Below, in pieces: positions 23,040 to 35,503 of a stretch of 64,000 nucleotides of DNA. The stretch comes from Halichondria panicea (taxonomy: Eukaryota > Porifera > Demospongiae > Suberitida > Halichondriidae), in assembly GCF_963675165.1 (NCBI RefSeq), contig NC_087389.1, positions 5,006,620 to 5,070,619 of the forward strand. Direction: 5' to 3'. The stretch's first letter is position 1; each line of letters begins with the position of its first letter. A program made the translations under genes and the position numbers. The notes under the pieces are model-generated. The model was not told the DNA's origin and searched no databases. It was given only the letters and a program-made list of their open reading frames with translations.

Positions 23040-23866
23040 TTGTCCATCTTGAGAGCAGTGAAAAAACTCATCTAAAGACATTTGTATTTGAGGGCACTAC
23101 TCTGAACCTGCGGCCATCGTGCTTTGTCTGCATCACCATGAACCATGAACCCAGGTTATGCTGGCCGCTCTGAACTACCAGACAATCTAAAGGTAACTAT
23201 CGGTGCTTTCTATTTAGCCTCTACGCATTTCAATATTTCTCTCTGTACGTGTTGTTTCGTACAGTGGCCATGATGGTGCCAGACTATGCCATGATTGGAG
23301 AGATCTCTCTCTACTCTTATGGTTTTGTGGATGCTCGTAATCTGGCCGTCAAGATTGTCATGACCTATGGACTGTGTTCAGAGCAACTCTCCAGCCAACT
23401 CCATTCTGACTATGGTGGGTATAACCCACTGTACTGTATACTCGACCTACTCACTATTGTACACTGTAGGCATGCGTGCAGTCGAGTCAGTGTTGGTGGC
23501 AGCCGGTCATCTGAAACTGAAGTACCCTAACAAACATGAAGACGTGTTACTGCTCAGATCCATCATGGACGTCAACCTACCCAAGGTATGGTACTATAAG
23601 CTAGGAGAGGCCTACCGTATTACTAGAATATTTTGCCGGTAAAAAAACTTTGCGATCTAACTATTCCCCTACCAAATTTTGGATTCATAGCTTTCAGAAA
23701 ATCCCCCAAAATTTGAAATGGCAACTAAAGTTATGGCCGTTTAAGGAGCCCCAGTACCACTTGTACTTTCTAAGGTCATGTTGTAGTGGAATTTAAAGTG
23801 TGTAACAACCTCCCTCCTATGTACAATACCATTGCTATTCATCTACCGTAGTACCCCCCCCACACA

Positions 23867-23925
<59 letters not shown>

Positions 23926-24571
23926 AGGCAAGACCAAGGTCCTAGAGGTACATGTACTAGCTGACACACTCACACTACTCAATGAGAGGGGACAGATGGA
24001 AGAGAACAAGACAGGCTATAGAGTCATCAACCCCAAGGCTGTCACTAAGGGTCAACTGTTTGGTCAGTTTGACCCTGTGTCACACGAGTGGACTGATGGT
24101 GTGGTAGCCAACACATTCAGGTGAGCCTAAGCGTGTGCATATATAGTTGCGCTCTATTGTAACAAAAGCACAAGGCTATAGCTTTTCAACAATTCAGCTG
24201 TTTTTGGTAGCCTGTAATTTTTGTTGAAATTCTCTAATTTCAAATCTAATTGCTAGCTCTGAGAACAACCTTTCCAATGGTGTGCTTACATGTAGATGTA
24301 AGTTTTGTGATTAGTAGAAATCTGGCAATTTTAGCAAAAGCAAAGTATATAATAGCCTTGCGCTTTTTACAGCCATTTTGATAGCTACGTACGTATCATT
24401 GCGTGGTTGATCAGTGCTTATATCTGTGTGTGTAGGGAGTTTGCACCTGCACAAAATGATGACCGTAAGTGGGTGGTGTTTGATGGTCCTATAGACACTC
24501 TGTGGATGGAGTCCATGAACACTGTATTGGATAACAGCAAGAATACAAAAATTATGAGATTGGACGAAAGT
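23040..24571 (+). pseudogene. Axonemal-type dynein heavy chain fragment (AAA1-AAA2)
   Basis: Exons match the AAA1/AAA2 region of dynein heavy chains. A first exon ending at 23191 carries KTFVFEG-type and [18 protein letters not shown] sequence, but a 7-nt tandem repeat (ATGAACC twice) shifts its frame. Exon about 23246-23414 has [27 protein letters not shown]. Exon 23470-23585 has [20 protein letters not shown] and DVNLPK. Exon 23928-24120 has the P-loop remnant GKT and [19 protein letters not shown]. Exon 24436 onward has DDRKWVVFDGPIDTLWMESM. Exons between DVNLPK and GKT are missing. At about 24572 the last exon switches in frame to a coiled-coil sequence. A non-functional relic is most likely. 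Confidence 0.8.
23862..23927 (+). repeat. (CA)n tract before dynein exon
   Basis: A run of about 30 CA dinucleotides ending in accag, directly at the acceptor of exon 23928. Confidence 0.85.
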
Positions 24572-24730
24572 CTGGAGGAGGTGGAGGGGAAGATCAAGAA
24601 GTGTGCCTCAGATATACAAGTGTATGAGGGGTGGATACATGATAATGAGAATGTGATTGCTAAGACGCGAAGAGAAGGAGAGGAGATACTGAGAAAGGAA
24701 GGTGAGGGGAGCAAGGAACTTTATAGTACA

Positions 24731-27206
24731 GTGAGTGTTGATGCTCATAGTTGCAATCACTCGTACCTGTAGCAACTTGCCAAATTAAAGTTTCTGTTTC
24801 GTTCGCATAGTACCATATAACTGGAATATTCGGTGACTGAAGAATTTGAATTGACTTGGCGTTTTTAGTTTCTCTTGCTGATTAGATTGCACACAAGGGC
24901 CAATACATGTACTACCTGTGCATGGTTTAGTGATTACTGTGTTTACATTATCAGCCTTAATTATTATGAATATGATTAGTGGTTTGATATTGCAAGCTTG
25001 ATTGCACATGCACAAAAACAATTGTTTTGCTTATCCAGCTATGAGATCAGCACCCCTCTAGGCCTTATAGTATAAGCTAAAGTGGAGCTATTCATAAGCA
25101 GTGAGCAGCACTAGGTATTCAGATTGAGCTGTTGTACGTTTAGTGACCACACCTGTCATGCGCAGGAAAGTGGGTGTGGCTTCCTGTGCTTGGGCGTTCA
25201 AATGTTTCCGCTCGCTTTCCTACTGCATTTCCCACTGGCTTGTGCAACAGAATCAACGTACACAAACGCAGAGACTATAATTATATGCAAACAGAACAGA
25301 AACGTTAATTTGTCCTCTACCGTGACTATAGTTATTAGTAGACTGTACGTACAAAATCCATTGTACAATGTTTGTAATCCCGCTCTGCATTTTCCAATTA
25401 TTTACGAGGAAAGTTAAAATGTTTTTGCTCTCAGTACCTATATATTGCAAGCTTGAGCGCACATGCACAAAAACAATTATTTTGTTTGTGCAACAGAATC
25501 AAACTGAAGTGCAAACCCTCGGTGTTAGTTTGAGGTCTATACGTTTACAGCCTCGAGTCAAAGTCACGTGTACATCTAGGCCAACTTGCAGTGCAGTTCA
25601 TGCTTTTTAGCTTTTGCTCGACAAAAAAGCTTTAACCTTTAATATTATAAAACCTTGTTGTGTTGAGGCTATCCATGGTACCAATACAGTGCTATCACAT
25701 CCGGGTGAGTATAGACTCATATCCACAGACACACAGATTGACTACTATAGCCTGTGGAGTGCCTCGGGTTAACAAACGCATCATAAACTTTAATTTGTCC
25801 TCTACTGTATACATGTAGTGTGTACGTACAGCTGTTGTGAGCTGTCTTAATGTTTCAATGTTGGTAATCCCGCTCTTATTAAACTGTTGGCTTCACCTCT
25901 TTCATTACCTTAATAAGGCTAGGTTTGTATACAACCACTCAAATCATGGATTATAATTGCACAAGCACATGCTTAGACTTAATCTATGATTAGCCCGCCT
26001 AGCTTTGGTCAGCACACACAAATTACATTACTACAAGTGTGTTTGACATACTGACATGTATTTATATGGTGTGTATTAGTTGCTTACTCCCTTCCATGTG
26101 GTCCTGGTTTGATCAAGCTAGAGCATTGTTCCTTTGACTATATTCCACACACTGTGGTACATGTGTTATAATTAATTATGGATACTGTTTATCGGACATT
26201 GCATCAATAATTATATGCACACATACATGTACAGTCACTGTGATTGAGTGATTGGGTTGGTAACGTTGTACTGTGTACTTATAGTGACATCATCATGTTA
26301 ATTCATTCATAGCACATTCCTGTAATGATCAGCCACATTCCCTGTCATTGGTGGGTCACTCACTTAGCAAGCTTTAAAGGTTTATGTACGTACAGCTGCT
26401 GTATCCATTGTTTGTAGCAGATCGATGCCGGTCCTTCCATTAAATGCTTTTCTATTGTGTTACACTACCTAGTTGCCTTCCACACTCAATGTACTCTATT
26501 GTACATGCACCAAGTTACGTATGATTTGATGTAATTTTGTTTACAATACAACATGTATGTGTGATCACAAGTACTGTTATTGTATTGTGTTTTCACACTG
26601 TCTTGGTTGCGCAGAATGTCAATACAATTAACCCTGAGGCGTGTGAGAGAGGATATAATCATAGCGGATAATTTTTGTGGGTAATTAATTATTTTTGTGG
26701 GCAAGCTGACCTAGGCGTGGTTTACTGGAACGCATGCAATGCAGTGCAGGCAATGAACATTTTGACTCACGAACATCACCGTGTTCGAGTTGAACTAATT
26801 TTTACCCCACGAAAATGACCCGCTATGATTATATTTGATGCTGTTATCTTGTCTGATCATGCTGAGAGAATATGAGACGTCCTTTTGTTCCAAGTTCTTG
26901 GTCAATATGAATATTTTTATAATAAAATTATGATATGAATTTAAAATGAAGTGTAAAACATAATGATATAGATCGAGTTAGCTTGCCACGAAACATCGCT
27001 CGTCACAGAGACATCTGGTTACTGCATGGGTGGGGCTAGAATATGACTGCATTATAGGCGCATTCTCGAATATAAGAATATAGAGCTCTACTATTGACCC
27101 CATGCATGAGCGCATGCGCTAATAATCCAGTTTCTACGGTAGTCCATCTTGTCACCTTGCTCTGAAGTATTGCATATAGTTAGTTACATTCACACATCCT
27201 GTTTAG
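24731..27206. other. Non-coding part of duplicated block B
   Basis: Counterpart of 1822-4433, with no supported exon. It includes the MITE-like copy 26654-26827 (catagcggataatttttgtg to gacccgctatg), also present in copy A. Confidence 0.45.
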
Positions 27207-29315
27207 AATCGAAGCGGTTGTTTGATGAGGGGATGAAGCACGGACACGTCTTGGTCAACATTGTCAACATGCTCGTGTTTGGACCGGCGGGAACAGGGAA
27301 GACCAACCTCAAGCACCTACTAACTGACAAGCCCCCTCCACTACAGCGTGACAGCACTCCTTGTATGGAAAAGCCAGTACGCATTCGACCTGTGTCCAAC
27401 ACAAAATTCAGGTCAACTGGAAGAGGCTGGGAAGAGATGTCTCAGCCAAAGCTGCGCAAGCTACTAGCTCAAATCATCGCCAAGCTACCAAAAGAAAGCA
27501 CTGATTCATCCTCGGCATTAAGGGTTGCCGAGAGCTTGAAGAAGATGACCACAACCGAGCTAATTTCTGTTTCTGATGAGTCAATTTCTGGTTTCAAACC
27601 GACTTCATTGAGCAATGATTCCGTCGCACTTTCTGGCTCTGCAAGAAAGTTGGACAGAGCTATCAATGAAGTGATAGCGAGTGTAGTGAGTGGTGTGGCA
27701 GAAGAGCTGAAGCCAGCCACACAGGGAACTGACCAACTGTCGAGCAGTGACCAGCAAGGAGAACTGTTTGATTCCAACTGGGTGTACGTTACCGACTGCG
27801 GCGGCCAGCCGCAATTCCACGACATCAGCCCTCTCTTCATCAAGCACATTTCTGTGGCGTTGATAGTCCTGCGTTTGATTGACGAACTCTCCAGTTTCCC
27901 TTCTGACGAGTACTACAAGGATGGGCAGCTTGTTGGTAGTCCTCATGCATCTCACATGACCCTCGGGGAGACACTTCAGAGTCTCATTCGATCCATTGAG
28001 TCCCATACCTCACAAGACAAGAAGCCGAAAATGATATTTGTGGGCACATTCTTGGATCAGCTCAAGAGTTTGGATACTCTTATCAAGAGGAATCAAGAGA
28101 TTCTCGACATGCTGCCACCCGATATCAAGAAGCTATTGTTGTACAACGATCTTGCGTTGAACAATCTGATTTTTGGTCTCAACACGATCAGCCGAGATGA
28201 TGATTCACTGGCCACTGCCAATAGCATTAGAATAGCTGTTGAGCGTTCTATTCCGCTACAAGTCAAAATGCCCATCTGGTGGTCCTTCTTGGATTCACTT
28301 CTCCAGAGTTTATCTGCCACTCTTGAGCGAGGTGTACTGAGCAAGCAAGAATGTCTCCGATTAGCCACTCGATTTCGTTATGTGCTCCAAGATCTTGAAG
28401 CTGCTCTGGTCTTCTTTGACAACGTGTGTATAGCGCACTACTATCCCTCCATTCTCCCCAACACAGTGTTTGTGGATGCCCAGATTCCACTAGACAAGAT
28501 CACCGAGCTCTCACAGCACGCCATCTCCCTGAGGAATGCTGAAGTCAAATCACGCTCTACTCTAAGTACAAGAGGGATCGAGGCTGAATGGAAGAGATTT
28601 CGAGACGAAGGCATAATCAATTTAAAGTTCCTACAATTCTTTGAGAAGCATTACGTTAAAGGCATCTTTTCTCCAGAAGATATGCTGTTGATCATGAAAG
28701 AGCTTCTCGTGATTGCTCCCATTCCACTAGTGGAGGCCACTACCCACCAAGCCGAGTTCTTTATGCCATCTCTACTCAAATCCATCCCACCTGCTGAGCT
28801 AGATAAAATCCGTTCCTCCTTCACAATAGCGCCCCTCGCTATCTACTTTCGTAGTGGGTGTATTCGCTCTGGAGTCTTTTGCTGTCTAGTTGTGGACGTG
28901 ATTAAGAGGGTGGGCTGGAAAGTTTTGCTCCCTTCAGGCGAAACAAGCATTTTTGCTAAAAATTGTATCCAGTACGAAATCTCCGATCTCCCGTGTACTG
29001 TGACTCTGATCGACTCCTTCTCATATATGGAAGTGTATATCGACATCCCTGTTTCTCTTCGCAATGAAGTATGCCCTATGATTCGAAACGAAATTTTGCA
29101 CAGCATTAAATTGTCCTGTGCAGTATTGCATTACAACAACGACACACCCAAGACAGCCATCTTTTGCCCATGCAAGAAGAGCACTGGCAAATTGCATCTT
29201 GCTGATGTGATCGAACGGAGTGGCTGTAAGTTTTGGAAGTGCTCCCTTCAGACACGTGTGTGGGGAGATCTCAGTGATGAACATAGAATCTGGCTGGACA
29301 ATAGCGAAGGTTCTG
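27207..29315 (+). CDS. GTPase exon of gene B
   Basis: Same architecture as the gene A exon: GPAGTGKT P-loop near 27284, DCGGQPQFHD near 27796, VGTFLDQL, and the FCPCKK motif near the end followed by HRIWLDNSEG. The first three quarters are almost identical to gene A except for the Ser/Asp linker, which is reorganised. From about 28780 to 29180 the two proteins differ heavily, then converge again. All GTPase motifs are intact, so both copies could be active. Confidence 0.75.
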
Positions 29316-32300
29316 GTGAGTACAGTCGTTTTTTGTATAATTAAAAGTTAATTTATTTACTCATAATTAGGAAAACCATTGTCTGCTACGTACGCGGGAG
29401 GTACTTGTACTGAGAGAAAGAGTGATCAGCAGCCACAATCTGGTAAGTACATGGCATATACATCACTTTAGGACTTACTAAATTACTGATACTGAAAATC
29501 TGTTACCTTCTGGTAAATTACTATTTAGGAGTTTATCTTTGTTTTCCTTTGTTACATGTGAAGCCTCCTCAGATGTGAACACTGAAGGAAAGAGACATCA
29601 GCTGCAATACTCCGGTAGTTATGTAGCACTATACGTAAATATTTGCAGTTTTTATATTTGTGTACTATAATATAGTATAACAAAGTATTTTCGTATCATT
29701 GTATTATCCCCCTCAGGTATAATATACCTGTATATGTATGAGGGTTCAGGGTTCAATGCGCATGATGTCAATTTATAGTAATTCTTGTTGTTTTCAGTCC
29801 ATCAATGTGGGACTCTGGCCAATGTTGTTAGTAGCACTGGATCTGGAATGAGTGATCAACAGCCTTGTTTGAGTGAGCATGTTAATTGACAGACGTACTA
29901 CATGAGCTGTGTCTGCTTTTCCTCAGGTAATTCTGTAATGGAAGATGTGTGCTTGAAGACGGAAGTACATGATCATGATCAGCACAATACTTCTGGTAAG
30001 CTTTGTTTTGTAATCACTTTTGTATTATAAATATTCCCTCCTCAGACAAATTGTCTCCTGCAATGGAACATGTGGTCAATACAACGAGTGATCAACATAC
30101 CAGTAAGAAAGTGCCGTTTGGTCGACAGGTTATGATCATTAATTTGTCCTGTGCCTGATCCTGTTAATCCTAGTGTATAATTCAGTGCCTGTGTATAGTT
30201 GATACTGTGTGGTTGATGTAACTCTAGCACCAACTCAGACTTAACAGTTTATTGTGTCCTAAAATATCTCCAATGGTTGCTGTAATTAAGTTTTTTATGT
30301 CGTTTATAAAGAATACTTTACTTTTGGCCCAATAATTATTTTTACTTGTTTCTTTGTTATATTTTTCTTTCTTCACTTCCGGTAAATTATCCTCTGTTAC
30401 AGTAATGGAAGATGTGTGTAAGAAGACTGGAGTGAGGGACCAACAACTAGATCAAGAAATCCCTGAGAGTGACATCATTCTAATCGCAGAGAAATTTCCT
30501 CACCTGCTGAACGTGCACAAGGTAGGCAGTACTCTAAATCTTGTATCTACTTATCCTCCTGACATTTTGGCAAGGGGAGCAAATGGTGCACGTGCATGAT
30601 ATTAGGGTGTTGATGACATGTATATATCTAGAGGGTTCGTGACCCCAGGAATTCATTACTATATCTGCCCTGTTAAGTATATTGTTCACCAGAACCCCTC
30701 AATTGTATTCCCATTGAGTTTCCTCTAGAAGGTATTTCTGAGGGGGCAATCCCCACCAAATGAAACCTTGTTGATTGTTGTTTTTGTACAGGCTTTGACA
30801 ATCAACGATCTACAACATGTTTACGAGAAACTACATGAAAGTGCCAGCCCTCACTGGTTCAATCTGGGATTGGCTTTAGGTCTAACTCATCCTGATCTCA
30901 CCAACATCAATATCAAGTGTCGTGAAGATAATGTGTTGTGCTTGCGTGAAATGTTGGCCAAACTCCTGAGTACACAACATGTAACATGGAGTCTCCTGTC
31001 AGACGCTCTCAGAAGGCCCACTGTGGATCTCATCAATTTGGCTGATAGCATCACAGGTAACTATATATTTTCAGTGTTTGTGCATTTTTTTAACTTCACC
31101 ACGTATCAGTATGTGCTTGACAGTGAGACACATGCATTGGGCTTTTCTTCTATCAATTAACACTTCAAAATTCAGTATACTTATACTTATTGATATTTTT
31201 ACTCATAATTAGGAAAACCATCGTCTGCTACGGGAGGTACTTGTACTGAGAGAAAGAGTGATCAGCAGCAATACTCTAGTAAGTACATACAGCGTACGTA
31301 CAATCATTATAATGTAAGCTCTAATATTATGTGGAACATTATTGACTACAACGTGATGGTTTTACGCTGTTATGCATGTAGTCATTAATATATACGTAGT
31401 TGTAGTGTATATAGATACAGCTGAATACTGTATCTCAATATTAGACACAGCTGCTGATGTCACTGAAGGAGATACCTCACAAGATGTCCTCACTTCATAT
31501 CCATACACCATTCCCTCAGGTATGTGTGAATTACGTACCGTATATATAGTGTGAAATTTTTATATATCGTGGAATAGCCTATATAGATCTTAAAGCATTT
31601 CGTTGCACAATGTTCGTGGAAAAAACTGCTTACCGAAACCCACGCCTTTAATCTTTGCACGTTATAGCAGATAATTCTAATTAAAAAACAATTTTTGTGG
31701 AGTTCATTTTCGTGTAGGATTGCTAACCCACGAAATCAGCGAAAATTAAGCCCCTTGAAAATTTCTCGCTATACAGTATAATGATGTAAAGTATGTTTCT
31801 GTTAATTCAAATTGAATTTGTATATCTGGGTGTACTTTTAGAGAGTTAGGATATTAAATGTCTGTTCACTGTCGGAGATTCCGCCCCATTAACCACACCC
31901 CTTTCCTTCTCCCAGGAGCTGGTGGACCGAGGACTGTGACCATTGAGGAATTGAAGGAGCGTACTCAAGTGAGTGTTGTGTCATATCATTCTTTAACACT
32001 TATCGTGATCTTATTGTAGATCTCTTCCGATGATGATGATGATGATGACAGCATTGATTCATGGTATTCCACTAACGAACCAGTAGAGCACCACCCAATA
32101 GATGAGGTTGTGGATACAGTGGACACTCCTAGTGATGTCACTGATCCAGACATTCTCATCAATGAACAGAGCTTCTCTCAAGCATCACCAGTAGAGCACC
32201 ACCCCACAGCTAGTGACGAGGCTACTTGTACTACAGCCCTGCAGTCTACCCACAGAACAGAGCAACATACAACAGGTGAGTGTTGCCATCTTTGTCGGCA

Positions 32301-33148
32301 ATCTATATACTTGCACGTAGATGTATAGTGTATTTTCACAATGACAGTTATATTATTAATAAATACACACAGCCTCTACTGTACTGACTGATGCTGTACC
32401 ATCTGATGTCACTGAAGGAGATACCTCACAAGATGTCCTCACTTCATATCCACACACCATTCCCTCAGGTATGTGCATACATTGTATATATATCTTATTT
32501 ATAGACAGTAGTAATTTAAACGTTTTCAGTTTTTAGGGTACTCATTTTGGCAGATTTATAGCAAATTCATTAGCACAATATTTGTCAAAAGATGTACAAA
32601 CAAGAGTTTGAAAAAAAAGAACTAAATGCGTTTATTATTAGTGGGGACTTAATTTAGCGTTAATTACAAATTCGCTAAAATTAGTACCCGATACAAGGTA
32701 GTGTTCTGTACAGCTATAGGAATTTCATGTCTATATGTAAAACATAATAAATATTGTATCAGAGACTCCACCCATTAACCACACCCCTTTCCTTCTCCCA
32801 GGAGCTGGTGGACCGAGGACTGTGACCATTGAGGAATTGAAGGAGCGTACAAAAGTGACCGACTCTCAACTTGATACTGAAATTGAAGAGACAGACATGA
32901 TCGTTCTGGCAGATCACTTTGACAATGTGGAGACCTACCCTGCTATGCTGGGACTGAGCCCTGCTGAACAGAAAGATGTTAAACTTGATTGGTATCTCAA
33001 TGACATGCAAACAGCAATGTTTCATACTCTAAAGGTGTGGAGACAGCATAATCCAGGTGCAGCCACGTACCGAGCACTAGTGGACATCGTACTGGATATG
33101 AGAATGGAAGAATTGGCCACTTACATTTGTCAGTCAGCAGCTAGGTAA
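27207..33148 (+). CDS. Gene B: Roc-like GTPase with mini-exon linkers and two Death domains
   Basis: Inferred exons: 27207-29315 (GTPase); mini-exons 29371-29442, 29573-29614 (altered acceptor), 29798-29872, 29927-29995, 30046-30102; Death-fold pair 30403-30521 and 30792-31056; mini-exon 31213-31278; linker exon 31445-31519; 31916-31968; acidic exon 32020-32275; 32373-32468; terminal Death-domain exon 32802-33148 (stop TAA 33146-33148). Junctions are mostly phase 1 and join in frame. The last exons match those of the NLR locus at 60809-62687, while gene A has a different last Death-domain exon. No ATG is available in frame upstream of 27207 (TAG at 27140), so an upstream first exon is required. 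Probable role: cytoplasmic Death-fold signalling, by analogy. Confidence 0.7.
29371..30102 (+). repeat. Mini-exon array of gene B
   Basis: Cassette exons 29371-29442, 29573-29614, 29798-29872, 29927-29995 and 30046-30102, all phase 1-1, with an isolated sixth at 31213-31278. Peptides end in SDQQ or DQH-type motifs; two contain MEDVC or MEHVV, resembling the start of the Death-domain exon. The acceptor of the second exon is mutated relative to gene A (gttacat against gttacag). Confidence 0.7.
30403..31056 (+). CDS. Death-fold exon pair of gene B
   Basis: Paralogue of 8391-9083: exon 30403-30521 (MEDVCKKTGVRDQQLDQE..) and exon 30792-31056 (LGLTHPDLTNI, REDNVLCLREML, LLSDALRR). There is one extra codon in the second exon (HES for KS). 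The upstream acceptor used in gene A is not present here; an internal AG at 30401-30402 keeps the frame. Confidence 0.65.
31536..31778. repeat. MITE-like copy in gene B intron
   Basis: TACCGTATATATAGTGTGAAA on the left minus its last base and gaaaatttctcgctatacagta on the right, with inner cacgaaaat type arms; same family as 8089-8325 but a different location, so an independent insertion. Confidence 0.6.
32020..33148 (+). CDS. Acidic linker and terminal Death domain of gene B
   Basis: Exon 32020-32275 starts ISSDDDDDDDSIDSWYS and continues with two VEHHP repeats and DVTDPDILINEQSFSQAS. Exon 32373-32468 encodes ASTVLTDAVPSDVTEGD and a related shorter exon lies at 31445-31519. Exon 32802-33148 gives GAGGPRTVTIEELKERTKVT, EIEETDMIVLADHF, LGLSPAEQKDV, LKVWRQHNPGAATYRALVD and ELATYICQSAA: a complete Death domain ending at TAA. 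An alternative donor (ctag/gtaagt) overlaps the stop, so further splicing is possible. The same exons, damaged, close the NLR locus. Confidence 0.75.
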
Positions 33149-33459
33149 GTGAATCATGCTGTCATGTGTTTCAGTATAATTATGCAATTATTTCACACAC
33201 AGAAAACCTGAACCTGTGGTGTGCAATAGAACCTAACTCATTATTGTGCATGTCATACTTGTACTGTTTTAGTTAATTCCTTGATCTGTGCTATTTGTGT
33301 GAATTCATTAAAAAAAATTGCCCATTGCTTGGCCCAGTGTGCAAGAATAATGGTAAAGGTCGTCCAAGGAACAAACTGTTTGTTAAGCTAGGAAAAGGTC
33401 GTTAGTCTAATAAACTACATCTGTGTTTTGCTAGTTTCGCCCACTTGTTTCCCTACAAG

Positions 33460-35503
33460 ATGGCTGACAGTACAGTGGCAGAAGACACTCTGAGAACAGG
33501 GCAAGGTGGTGAAGAGATACGGACCAGCTCTCCCAGGCTATCAAGGAAGGCAAGGGAAGATGCCGTGGCTGTGAATGAGCCTAGTGGGGGGGACCCTGAT
33601 AATTATCTCCTTAACTCACCGTGGACGTTTTGGCATGACGCGTGAGTGTGTGTACGTACGTGTGTGTGTGTGTAGAAACTGGATAGTTGAGAGGGGGACA
33701 CAATGGTGTAGTTATATATCTGGTGGTGGCCATTGTGTGTGTGTAGCTAGTTATGCCAGTTCTGTGTTTGTGCTGTCCCCCTCCTTGTAAAGTATCGTTG
33801 TGCTGTGTCCAGGTAACAAGGTGCAGTCAAGTCATACACTCCCTTCCCTGTTATATTACGCATAGCCTCGAGGCATGATTTGGTAAGGGGTCATCGTGAT
33901 ATAAAACAGATATAGCATGAGAATCCTCGTGTTTTATGCAATAGTCGTACAGGCAACTGACCCTCTGTCCCATGCTGTATCTACTACTAGTGTTGTACTC
34001 TATAGTGTATTTTGTGCTGTGCCCCTGTACTATAATATGGTGTGTGCGTGTTATTATAATTATGTTCTTATTATTCATACAGTACACGAAGAGGAGCAAC
34101 TGCCAAAGATTTCTTTGAGAATCTAAAACCTTTGTGTATAGTCAAGACCATCAAGGTGATGTCCATCACGTTCATTTTATAATATCAATACAGTCCCCTA
34201 CCCACCAACAGGCATTTTGGGGTGTGGTCAACAATATTCGTCCCATAGAGCAGTTGGGCGAGAGAGAGAGCTACCATCTTATGAGGAATGAGAATAGGAG
34301 ACCTATTTGGGAGGACTCTGATAATGCTCATGGTGGATTGTGGTCATTCAAAGTCAGAAAGATGCACACAGTGAGGCGCCATGATTATAGTATACAAGTT
34401 CTGTGATAAGCAACGGCTATGTTATGATAGCCTTACACTGTTTTCAATTTCAGTCGTTTTGGTAGCTATCTTTGAGAGCCCGTAATTTGTGTACATATTG
34501 TCCAATTTGATGCATTCAATAGGCCCAGGGTTTCATACAGGATTTTTAGCTGGGAGGGTGAAACGTTTATTTCAGGGAGGCCGTTCCCTGAATCATCTGA
34601 GGTGCAATTTGGGCTTTTATGTGTTTCAAATCATGACATTTTACTAGTACATGTATACTTCTTAGCACATTTTGTTATGACATCATTAATTTTTCAGTAT
34701 TCTAGGGGGGGGGGATCCCTCTGTATGAAACTCTGGTAGTTATGCCTCGGTGCGCATGCGCAAGCGAGGTATACGGTAGTGTGTTTGTGTGTCTGTGTGT
34801 GTAGACCGCTACAGCTGCTCAAGGATGAATCAAATGCAAGTAAGAGTTTCTATAGGCTTCTAGTCATGTTTACTTGGATTTTAATTCGTGGATTTGCAAA
34901 ATAATGCTTTGTTCTCGAGTTATGCCTAGTTTCGCTTACTTGGAATGCTATTGCAGCCTTTTCAGAAGAGTCCGTAGCAAAATTTGTTCACCGAGTGTTA
35001 CTACTCTACTTAGTAGTTAGCTCTGCATTAGAACGCTAGCTATTGGTAGCTGCAAGAGTGAGCAGAGAGCTGCAAGGCTCTGCTGACTTGCAGCCATAAT
35101 TTTAGACTTGAACTTTTGGCATCGATCGTTTTTAACAACAATCATGGTTGATCATTACCCACTATTCGAGGCATCAGCACCTGCGGTGCTTTCATTCAGA
35201 ATTACCTTTCCAATGGTGTGCTTAGATACAAGCACTGAAGAATGTTTTACATTTGAAATCACAATCATGATCATGTCATAATCCCCCGCCCCCTCAGACC
35301 AAGGTATGGCAGGAGCTGTTGTTGGCTGCTGTGGGTGAGCAGTTCTCAGAGTGTGTGGGCGGTGGTAACTGTGTGTGTGGTGTGAGTGTGAGGATAAGAG
35401 GGTTCGATCAAGACATCGTACAGATCTGGAATGAAGACATGCCTGTCCTCTCAAAGAGCTCGAGGATTTCACTATTCTCTCGACTTTTGTTGGGCTGGAA
35501 ATG
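33460..35503 (+). CDS. EIF4E3: eIF4E type 3-like cap-binding protein with altered C-terminus
   Basis: Exons 33460-33641, 34083-34155, 34212-34370 and 35298-35503 join in frame. Order: Ser/acidic N-terminus from ATG 33460; LNSPWTFWHD; RRGATAKDFFENLKPLCIVK; AFWGVVNNIRPIEQL; YHLMRNENRRPIWEDSDNA, GGLWSFKV; KVWQELLLAAVGEQFSECV; VRIRGFDQDIVQIWNED. The SPWTFW..., FW..NNI, SYHLMR..RP.WE, GG.W and ELLLA.IGEQF motifs follow human eIF4E3. The Trp in PIWED corresponds to one of the cap-stacking residues. Role: mRNA cap binding in translation control. After QIWNED the expected C-terminal strand and helix are replaced by about 20 residues matching duplicated ankyrin-locus DNA (12166-12240), ending TGA. N- and middle parts look intact. 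Confidence 0.8.
34740..35205. repeat. Intronic dispersed repeat in eIF4E3-like gene
   Basis: Starts tatgcctcggtgcgcatgcg, includes a segment (34955-35095) shared with 40432-40580 (gttagctctgca, agctgcaagagtgag) and ends with the gcatcagcacctgcggtgc family terminus. Probably one composite non-autonomous element. Confidence 0.5.

Larger units (their letters stand above)
24572..29335 (+). repeat. Segmental duplication, copy B
   Basis: Near-identical to 1692-6570 in the same orientation. The left boundary falls inside a coding exon: dynein-derived sequence up to GAAAGT, then CTGGAGGAGGTGGAGG shared with copy A. Small indels occur throughout. The coding frame is open across the junction. Confidence 0.85.

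Noticed and set aside
33134-33148. Donor site ctag/gtaagt at the end of gene B
   Set aside because: It overlaps an in-frame TAA that ends a complete Death domain; I took the stop as the gene end, although splicing here cannot be excluded.
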